Shown: piece after piece, positions 7,289 through 14,074 of the stretch
Layout of the letters: each line of letters begins with the position of its first letter
Position numbering within the stretch: the first letter of the stretch is position 1
Source: Deltaproteobacteria bacterium
Lineage (GTDB): Bacteria; Desulfobacterota; GWC2-55-46; DRQE01
Reading direction: 5' to 3'
Length of the DNA: 35,260 nucleotides
Assembly: GCA_016219105.1 (NCBI GenBank)
Contig: JACRCI010000046.1
Location: forward strand, 1-35,260
Notes under the pieces: generated by a model
Databases searched by the model: none
What the model was told of the DNA's origin: nothing
Seen by the model: only the letters and a program-made list of their open reading frames with translations
Program-made: the position numbers and the translations under genes

Positions 7289-8326
7289 ATGGACATGGAG
7301 ACCGTTAAGGAAGAACCGGTATTCAAAGACTTCTCGCTCATGGATGAGTCCAGGAAGCTCCTTGAGAACCATTTCTACGACTCGGCCTTCATAAACGAAT
7401 ACGGCAGGATCGAGACCGCCAGGAGCGAGAGATACGGCCTTTCATATTCGGTAATAATCATCCACATAGAGTCGTTCGGCGGCGCGAAAACGGCGCCGGG
7501 GAAAAAAGAATTGCTCAAGTTCCTCAAGGCCGTCGTCTCGGCGCTCATGAAGGTCGTCCGCACCTGCGACGTGGCCGGAATGCTCGAGGACAAGAGGATT
7601 ATAGTGATACTGCCGCACACCGATTACTTCGGCTCCCTGATAACCATTAAAAAGATCCAGAAGGCCCTCGAGTCCGTCTCGACGGCGGGTGAGCCGCGCG
7701 CGGAAATAATATTCGCGCAGGCTACATACCCGAAGGACGCAAACGGTTTCGGAGAGCTTGTCGGCACCGCCGGAAGGAGGGTCGCCGGGAGGCTCAAGAG
7801 CCTGTGGGTGCAGCTCGGGCTTGAGGGAAAGCTCTTCTGGGAGACGGTGGCATCTCTGACCTCGGGCACGTATGGAGCGGAGGCTTATTCGACCTTTGAC
7901 ACGGGGCCGGACCTGGACCTTAAGAATTCGTTCATCCAGAGCGTTAACTCGGCGATACTGATGGAGATAGCGAGGACCCCGGAGAAAAGGGGGATACTCT
8001 ACCTTGGGGTTAAAAAGGTCTCGAATGACCTCCCGTTCATGAAGGATATCGAGACCGCGGGCAGGACCGCCATGAAGATATTCGTCGTAGGCACGGACGG
8101 AAGTTCCGTGCCCGACACGAAGAACTCCACCACCGTGGCCCTCGGCGACCACCGTCTGGAGGGCGTGTATTTCACCTTTTTCATGAACGAGGACGCGGCA
8201 TACGCCGTGATATGCAGGGAGAACTGGGGGGATACGCACAACTGTTTCCATACCTCGGACGAGTTCATAGTCGAGGGGCTTATAACCAAATTTCAGAGGG
8301 ATTATTCGCTTCAGGAGCAGCTCTGA
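7289..8326 (+). CDS. degenerate GGDEF-domain protein with C-terminal DICT-like region
   Basis: Residues about 20-150 follow the diguanylate-cyclase fold (SRKLLENHFYDSAFINEYGRIETARSERYGLSYSVIIIHIESF ... VVRTCDVAGMLEDKRIIVILPHT). Where the active site GGDEF should be it has GMLEDK, so catalysis is unlikely. Residues about 205-335 (ARTPEKRGILYLGVKK ... MKIFVVGTDG ... VYFTFFMNEDAAYAVICREN) look like a DICT-type sensory module known beside GGDEF and two-component proteins; this second assignment is by overall pattern only. The stop overlaps the next start (TGATG), so it is translationally coupled to the receiver/PATAN protein, and the pair probably forms one signalling unit. No strong SD precedes the ATG at 7289. 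Confidence 0.75.
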   Translation: MDMETVKEEPVFKDFSLMDESRKLLENHFYDSAFINEYGRIETARSERYGLSYSVIIIHIESFGGAKTAPGKKELLKFLKAVVSALMKVVRTCDVAGMLEDKRIIVILPHTDYFGSLITIKKIQKALESVSTAGEPRAEIIFAQATYPKDANGFGELVGTAGRRVAGRLKSLWVQLGLEGKLFWETVASLTSGTYGAEAYSTFDTGPDLDLKNSFIQSVNSAILMEIARTPEKRGILYLGVKKVSNDLPFMKDIETAGRTAMKIFVVGTDGSSVPDTKNSTTVALGDHRLEGVYFTFFMNEDAAYAVICRENWGDTHNCFHTSDEFIVEGLITKFQRDYSLQEQL

Positions 8327-9918
8327 TGCCGGATGGCAAAAAGATACTGCTGGCGCTCAAGGACCGGAAGGTCTCGGAAGAGTTAGCGAGGTTCCTGAAA
8401 GAAAAGGGCCTTGAGATAGCATCGGTCGAGGACGGCGCCAGGGCGCTCGAGAGCGTCCTTAAAGAACCCCCGTCCTTCATAGTCATAGACCCGTATCTGC
8501 CCATCATCAAGGGGGAGCGGCTTTTCCAGATACTCAAGAATAACCCCCACACGTCCAGGGTGCCGTTCATGTTCATTTCCGAGGCCCAGAAGGACGTGAA
8601 GGGTTTCAGGATCGGCATGGACATCTTTGTCACGAGGCCTTTCCATTGGGATGAGATATACGGTAAAATAAAACATACGCTCGCCTCCGGGGGGAGGATG
8701 GACGCCTCCCTCGGGGATAAGGACTTACAGGGAAGGCTCTCCCACATACATCTTGCGGACGTAATCCAGATGCTTCACATGAACAAAAAGGAGGGGGAGT
8801 TGTCCGTAAGTTCGCCCGCCGGGACAGGCTCCGTGTCAATGAAGAACGGAGAGATATTCAACGCCGTCTGCGGCAGGGCCGAAAGGGAAAAGGCGCTTTT
8901 CAGGCTCCTCACATGGAAGGACGGCACGTTCGCGTTCCGCCCGGCGGCGGTAGAATCCACCAGGAAGATAACCCTTACCACCGGCAACCTCCTCATGGAG
9001 GCGATGAGGCAGATGGATGAATACGAGAATTCGAAACACCTTTTCCCGGCGCCTGAAACGGTGCTCACGACGAATATCGAGGTGGCTTCTTTGCCCGGGG
9101 GGCTCAAGCCCGTGATGCACGAGGTCTTCAACCTCGTAAAGCACCACCCCGTGGTAAGAGACCTCGTTGACCGGTCATCTTTCCCGGACTATGAAGTCTA
9201 CAGAACCCTTGCGAGCCTTTTGACAAGGCGGCTTGTCGAAGAGGTCAAGGGGGAGAAAAGGGAAGGGGGCAGGGAATTCGTCCCTCCGGCGCAGGCGATA
9301 AAGATAAAGGAAAAGTTGATAAGCCGGTGGTCGGACATGCTCGCCGTTAATTTCGGCAAGCTTTTGATAGCCTCGACCGCGGCCGCGCTTACGCGGAGGT
9401 TTGTGGAAGCCTCGGCGGCCCTGCCTGATTTTTTTCCCCGCCTCATGGATGAAGACACGGCGGCCCTGGGACGACCCACCGGTAAAGAGGCGCGGATGGG
9501 CGAGGACTGCCTCGGAGACCTCGGCGTGCTCAAGCTGTACGGGGGCATGGAGGTCGTTTTCTTTTCAGTGCCGACGGTTGGAGGCATGAGCCCTCTCATC
9601 AAAACGCTTTCCGGGAACGTCATAGGGTTGGTTCTTCTGTGGGACTCTTCGAGCGAGGCCGGGATACCGGGACTCATCTCGACCAGGAACGATGTGCTTT
9701 CCAGGAGGCGGGTCCCGGTCATGCATATCCACGCCGGAGATACCGAGCCGGATAAGGCAATCGTCAAGAAATACAGGACCATGCTGAATCTGAAGCAGGA
9801 CGACCCCGTATTCACGCTTACCGTGCCGAGGAAGGATAACATGCAGGGCATCTTCCAGTCGTTCTTCATGGCGCTTTTAAAGGAAGACTATATCACTGGC
9901 AAGGTCTACGCCGTATGA
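8326..9918 (+). CDS. receiver-like / PATAN (DUF4388) / GTPase-like signalling protein
   Basis: I chose the ATG at 8326 because it overlaps the upstream stop and begins directly at the receiver fold; the ORF track's upstream extension overlaps the previous gene. Residues about 5-115 are receiver-like: VIDPYLPIIKG keeps the phospho-acceptor Asp, but the N-terminal acidic pair is missing and the usual Lys is Arg (TRPFHWDEI), so it is a pseudo-receiver or atypical. Residues about 128-230 are a PATAN/DUF4388 domain (LQGRLSHIHLADVIQMLHMNKKEGELSV ... DGTFAFRP). The C-terminal third (VLKLYGGMEVVFFSVPTVGG ... VIGLVLLWDSS ... RVPVMHIHAGD) recalls the small-GTPase fold without a clear P-loop. Its role is probably to couple signalling to polarity or motility, but that is inference. 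Confidence 0.75.
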   Translation: MPDGKKILLALKDRKVSEELARFLKEKGLEIASVEDGARALESVLKEPPSFIVIDPYLPIIKGERLFQILKNNPHTSRVPFMFISEAQKDVKGFRIGMDIFVTRPFHWDEIYGKIKHTLASGGRMDASLGDKDLQGRLSHIHLADVIQMLHMNKKEGELSVSSPAGTGSVSMKNGEIFNAVCGRAEREKALFRLLTWKDGTFAFRPAAVESTRKITLTTGNLLMEAMRQMDEYENSKHLFPAPETVLTTNIEVASLPGGLKPVMHEVFNLVKHHPVVRDLVDRSSFPDYEVYRTLASLLTRRLVEEVKGEKREGGREFVPPAQAIKIKEKLISRWSDMLAVNFGKLLIASTAAALTRRFVEASAALPDFFPRLMDEDTAALGRPTGKEARMGEDCLGDLGVLKLYGGMEVVFFSVPTVGGMSPLIKTLSGNVIGLVLLWDSSSEAGIPGLISTRNDVLSRRRVPVMHIHAGDTEPDKAIVKKYRTMLNLKQDDPVFTLTVPRKDNMQGIFQSFFMALLKEDYITGKVYAV

Positions 9919-10565
9919 TAGACTTTCATGTCCACACGCTTTTTTCGGATGGCTCGCTCATACCGTCCGAACTCGTGGCGAGGGCGAAGGACTTAAGCTA
10001 CATCGCCTTTGCCATAACCGACCATGCCGATGGATCGAACGTCGAAGAGGTCCTTAAAAAGACCGTCAGGTTCGTCGAGACCATGGACCCCGACTGCGGC
10101 CTCACCGTCGTGGCCGGGGTCGAGCTTACGCATATCCATCCAAAGGGCATAGCCGGGCTTACCAGGGAGGCACGGAACCTGGGCGCCAGGGTCGTGGTAT
10201 GCCACGGAGAGACTATCACCGAGCCGGTTTGCGCCGGGACGAACCGTGCCGCCATAGAGGCGGGGGTTGACGTGCTGGCGCACCCTGGATTGGTGGGCGA
10301 GGCGGAGGCACGGCTTGCCGCCGAAAGAGGAGTGCTTTTTGAGATAACGACCCGCAAGGGACACAGTCTTACCAACGGGCACGTTGCCGCCATGGCAAAA
10401 AGGTTCGGCGTGGAGCTGATCCTCAACACTGATACCCATTCGCCGGAAGACCTCGTAACCGCGGATTACGCCCGCAGGGTGGCGCTTGGCGCCGGGCTCG
10501 GAGAGGACGACTATGAGAAAATCAAGGATAACGCGCGCAGGCTCCTGCGGAAGGTCTCAGGTTAA
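9915..10565 (+). CDS. PHP-domain phosphoesterase (histidinol-phosphatase-like)
   Basis: The 216-aa protein is a compact PHP metallo-phosphoesterase with metal-ligand motifs in the expected order: DFHVHTLFSDG, AITDHADG, AGVELTHIH, VVCHGETI, LAHPGL and NTDTHSPEDL. Substrate is unknown; it could be histidinol phosphate, nucleotides or oligonucleotides. It starts with an ATGA overlap on the previous stop, so it is coupled to the signalling pair. The next gene starts 53 nt before its stop. Confidence 0.88.
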   Translation: MIDFHVHTLFSDGSLIPSELVARAKDLSYIAFAITDHADGSNVEEVLKKTVRFVETMDPDCGLTVVAGVELTHIHPKGIAGLTREARNLGARVVVCHGETITEPVCAGTNRAAIEAGVDVLAHPGLVGEAEARLAAERGVLFEITTRKGHSLTNGHVAAMAKRFGVELILNTDTHSPEDLVTADYARRVALGAGLGEDDYEKIKDNARRLLRKVSG

Positions 10566-11802
10566 AAAAAGGGTCTTTTTGTTTTTGCTTTCCCTCGTCC
10601 TTATCGCCTGCGCGGGCGCCCAGGCCGCGGACAATACCGCTTTTTCAGACCGGTCATGGGGCACCCACCTGCACGACGCGGAGAGGACCAACTCCGCGCC
10701 CGGCGCGCTTACGCTCCCCCCGGCGCGGGAGTGGACCAAAAGCATCGCCTCGGTTTTCAGCCTTTTCAGGGTCAGGCCTCAGGCGGAATTCGTAACCTCC
10801 CCGGCGGTTTACAAAGGCTCAATCTATGTCGGCTCCAAAGATGGCCGGTTCTACGCCTTTGACCTCGACTCAGGCAAGGACATGTGGAAGTTCAAGCCCG
10901 CCTCCGGGGTGGACGGCCCCGCCACCGCATCGGAGGGCATGGTCTGTTTCGGCTCCATCGAAGGGGTTCTCTACTGCGTTCAGAGGGAGAGCGGACGGGA
11001 GATCTGGCGGTTCAAGGCACGGTCGGAGATAACGTCCTCGCCCGTAATAGCCGACGAAAGGGTCTATTTCTCGTCCTCCGACGACCGCGTCTACGCGCTC
11101 GATAAATCCGCCGGCGAGAAGATATGGACCTACACGCATAATTCGGCGAGCTACGTCGCCTCCCGCCTTGACGCCTCGCCGGCGGTATGGGGCGGCAGGC
11201 TCTACGTCATGTTCAACGACGGCTGGCTCGTATGCCTCGATAGTCGAACCGGCGCCGAGGTCTGGAAAAAAGACGTGTTGAACGGGAACATGCTTACCCT
11301 CCGGGGGCGCAGGACCCCGTACCTTTATGAAGGGCTTGTCTACGTCATTGACGATAAGGGCTGGGTGATAGCCCTTGACGCGGTAAGCGGCGAGGAAAAG
11401 GCGCGTTACGACATCGTAAGGGCCGTTGACTTCATCGTGACGAAAAAGGACATATACATCGCCGGTCATGAACTCCTTGTGGCCCTCGGCCGCCCATCCG
11501 GCCGCATCTCATGGACGGCCGAACTCTCCCACGGAGAGCCGTACTCCATGGCCTTCTCAGAGGGCCATATCTTCGTCCTTTCAAATTTCGCCAGCACGCC
11601 GTTCGATATCCGTTTCCTCGAGAGAGACCACGGCTACATCGCCGCGTATACCGCCGATGGAGGCGCGCAGACCTGGGGGGTTAAACTCAGGGAAACGGTG
11701 CACTCCTCCGTTGCGCTGGCCTCCAACCACATAGCCCTCGTGACGACTAACGGGGTCCTTCATGTCTTCGGAACGGCCAACACTCCGGCCTCGACGGACT
11801 GA
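10513..11802 (+). CDS. exported PQQ-type beta-propeller repeat protein
   Basis: Several PQQ-like blade motifs are present (GSIYVGSKDGRFYAFDLDSG, MVCFGSIEGVLYCVQRESG, VYFSSSDDRVYALDKSAG, LYVMFNDGWLVCLDSRTG), as in BamB-like propellers. The N-terminus has a signal peptide (KKRVFLFLLSLVLIACAGAQA); LIAC fits a lipobox, and AQA/AD also fits signal peptidase I. I prefer ATG 10513, which has GAGG 6 nt upstream and overlaps the PHP gene; the track start at 10486 is less likely. Whether it is a true BamB is uncertain because the gene context is not outer-membrane assembly. The last residues (ANTPASTD) are encoded by a 21-bp family unit that supplies the C-terminus. Confidence 0.85.
   Translation: MRKSRITRAGSCGRSQVKKRVFLFLLSLVLIACAGAQAADNTAFSDRSWGTHLHDAERTNSAPGALTLPPAREWTKSIASVFSLFRVRPQAEFVTSPAVYKGSIYVGSKDGRFYAFDLDSGKDMWKFKPASGVDGPATASEGMVCFGSIEGVLYCVQRESGREIWRFKARSEITSSPVIADERVYFSSSDDRVYALDKSAGEKIWTYTHNSASYVASRLDASPAVWGGRLYVMFNDGWLVCLDSRTGAEVWKKDVLNGNMLTLRGRRTPYLYEGLVYVIDDKGWVIALDAVSGEEKARYDIVRAVDFIVTKKDIYIAGHELLVALGRPSGRISWTAELSHGEPYSMAFSEGHIFVLSNFASTPFDIRFLERDHGYIAAYTADGGAQTWGVKLRETVHSSVALASNHIALVTTNGVLHVFGTANTPASTD
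11777..11797 (+). repeat. 21-bp family unit forming the end of the PQQ gene
   Basis: CCAACACT then CCGGCCTCGACGG is one mismatch from a SPOR-array unit. The stop codon TGA follows 3 nt later. Confidence 0.9.
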
Positions 11803-11807
11803 GGCGT

Positions 11808-14024
11808 ATGAAAAAGCCCCTCAACATAGCCTTCCTCTGGCACATGCACCAGCCCCTTTATAAAGAACCGTTCACCGGAGAATACGTCCTCCCATGGGTG
11901 CTCTACCACGGCACCAAGGATTACCTGGGGATGGCCGACATGCTCAATGAATTCCCTTCCATACATCAGGTCTTTAATCTCGTGCCGTCGCTCGTGGAGC
12001 AGCTTAACGACTACGCCGCCGGCACCGCGAAGGACAGGTATATGGATGTAACGCTTAAGAAGGCCCCGGCCTTGACAAAGGGCGACAGGGCATTTCTGCT
12101 TGAGAGGTTTTTTCACGCCAACTGGGAGACGATGATAAAGCCGGTCGGGAGATACTGGGAGCTCTTGAAAAAGAGGGGCTTTTCCGCGAGGGAAGAGGAC
12201 ATAGAGGCCGCGATACGGTATTTTACGGACGCCGATTTTCTGGACCTGCAGGTGCTCTTCAACCTCGCGTGGATTGATCCGGATATCGCGGCCTCCGATG
12301 CCTCGCTCGGCGCCCTTATAAAAAAGGGCAGGGACTATACGGAGGGAGACAAGAAAATCCTCGTCTCAAGGCAGATTGAAATAATAAAGATGATAATCCC
12401 CATGTACTCCGCGCTGAAGGACCGGGGCATTATCGAACTTACGACCTCGCCGTATTACCATCCGATACTGCCGCTTTTGTGCGACAGTTTGAGCGCCACA
12501 GAGGCCATGCCGGACGCCGTCCTGCCGTCCGAGAGGTTTACGCACCCCGAAGACGCCCTGGGCCAGATAGAACGCGCCGTGGCCCTTCATGAGAAGACCT
12601 TCGGTGTAAGGCCCTCAGGCATGTGGCCCTCCGAGGGTTCGGTGAGCATGGATATGATGAGGCTCGTTAAGACGTGTGGCATGAACTGGGTCGCCACCGA
12701 CGAGGAGATACTCGCCGCATCGACGGGAAAGCCGGTATGGAGGGACGCCGACGGCAACTGCAAGATATCGGCCATATACCGGCCGTATGAGGTGGCTACG
12801 CCCGCGGGGCCGGTAGCCGTGCTTTTCAGGGACAAGGTGCTCTCGGACTTGATCGGGTTCGATTACCCCAGGTGGGACCCCGAAAAGGCCGCCGGGGATT
12901 TCATAAAGAGGCTTCAGTGGGTATACGACATGGTTGCCGAGCCGCAATCACACATCGTAAACATAATCCTCGACGGCGAGAACGCGTGGGAGTATTACAG
13001 GAATAACGGCAGGGACTTTCTCCGGGCGCTTTACTCAAGGCTCAGCGAAAGCGAGACGCTTCGCTGCGTCACCGCAAGCGAGTTTCTTTCGGCTCATCCG
13101 GAAAGAGAGCCGCTTAAAAGGATAGCGAGCGGCTCATGGATAAACCGCAATTTCAAGATATGGATAGGCCATCCCGAGGACAATACGGCGTGGGATTACA
13201 TAAGCGCGGCGCGTAAGGCGATAGTTTCCCATCAGGAATCCGCCGGGACGGGCCCGGAACCTGACGAGGTCAAAGGCGCATGGACGGAGCTCTACGCCGC
13301 TGAGGGGAGCGACTGGTTCTGGTGGTACGGGGACGAGCACTCCTCCATGTGCGAGGGGGACTTCGACAACCTTTTCAGGCTGCACCTTAAAAAGATATAT
13401 TCGCTTTTGGGGGCGGAGGCGCCGGCGATCCTCGACGTCCCCATAATATCCGAGGAGAGGGGATATGTGCCTCCGAAGGTCCCGAGGGGCTTTATACAGC
13501 CGGCGATAGACGGCGAGATTACGAACTATTACGAATGGCTCTACGCGGGAGTTCTTGAGAGAGCCTACTTAAGCGGCGCCATGCACAGGGAGGGCGAGCC
13601 TCACGGGCTTATCCATGCCGTGGCGTATGGCTTCAGCCTTTCGACCCTTTTTTTCAGGTTCGATTACATGAAGGACATCGTCCCGTACAGGGGAAAATGG
13701 AGCTTCACGCTCAACTTCCTGCATCCGGCGCGCATGAGGGTGCGCGTTACGGTGGAGGGGAGGGATGCGAAGGGGACGGTATGGGAGAAGCCTTCCGACG
13801 AAAAAGAGTGGGTCGAAAAGGGAGGTCTAAACCTTCTCGCATCCGGCGATGTCGTTGAGACCGGGATACCTTTCAGCGAGCTCGTGGCCCGGGTAGGCGA
13901 CGAGTTGAGGTTATTCATAGACATAGAGGGCGGCGAGTTGGGGTTTGAAAGATGGCCCGCACGGGGATTCTTGCTCATCGAGGTCCCAACCGAGGATTTC
14001 GAGTCTCTCAACTGGACGGTATGA
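11808..14024 (+). CDS. glycoside hydrolase family 57 protein
   Basis: GH57 enzymes act on alpha-glucans (amylase, branching, 4-alpha-glucanotransferase, amylopullulanase activities). The 738-aa protein starts with the family region-1 motif FLWHMHQPLY, then SGMWPSEGSVSMDM carrying the presumed nucleophile Glu, and IILDGENAWEYY with the presumed acid/base Asp. The C-terminal third (from about 560) looks like a beta-rich accessory region. There is no signal peptide, so it is probably cytoplasmic and involved in glycogen or maltodextrin metabolism. It starts 5 nt after the PQQ gene. No other glycan genes are nearby, so substrate cannot be set. Confidence 0.9.
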   Translation: MKKPLNIAFLWHMHQPLYKEPFTGEYVLPWVLYHGTKDYLGMADMLNEFPSIHQVFNLVPSLVEQLNDYAAGTAKDRYMDVTLKKAPALTKGDRAFLLERFFHANWETMIKPVGRYWELLKKRGFSAREEDIEAAIRYFTDADFLDLQVLFNLAWIDPDIAASDASLGALIKKGRDYTEGDKKILVSRQIEIIKMIIPMYSALKDRGIIELTTSPYYHPILPLLCDSLSATEAMPDAVLPSERFTHPEDALGQIERAVALHEKTFGVRPSGMWPSEGSVSMDMMRLVKTCGMNWVATDEEILAASTGKPVWRDADGNCKISAIYRPYEVATPAGPVAVLFRDKVLSDLIGFDYPRWDPEKAAGDFIKRLQWVYDMVAEPQSHIVNIILDGENAWEYYRNNGRDFLRALYSRLSESETLRCVTASEFLSAHPEREPLKRIASGSWINRNFKIWIGHPEDNTAWDYISAARKAIVSHQESAGTGPEPDEVKGAWTELYAAEGSDWFWWYGDEHSSMCEGDFDNLFRLHLKKIYSLLGAEAPAILDVPIISEERGYVPPKVPRGFIQPAIDGEITNYYEWLYAGVLERAYLSGAMHREGEPHGLIHAVAYGFSLSTLFFRFDYMKDIVPYRGKWSFTLNFLHPARMRVRVTVEGRDAKGTVWEKPSDEKEWVEKGGLNLLASGDVVETGIPFSELVARVGDELRLFIDIEGGELGFERWPARGFLLIEVPTEDFESLNWTV

Positions 14025-14034
14025 TATGGGCACA

Positions 14035-14072
14035 GTCGGTTGGTTGACCGGCGAGGCTGGGTGGTTGAACGG
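14035..14072 (-). repeat. two 21-nt-spaced family-like units before mutS
   Basis: GGTTGGTTGACCGG at 14038 and GGGTGGTTGAACGG at 14059 are 21 nt apart with two mismatches. They fill most of the 50-nt gap before mutS and resemble the reverse-complement arm of the family. Confidence 0.6.
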
Positions 14073-14074
14073 AT

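Noticed and set aside
8212-8325. Upstream extension of the receiver/PATAN ORF
   Set aside because: It overlaps the previous gene in another frame; the ATG at 8326 overlaps the stop and starts at the domain boundary.
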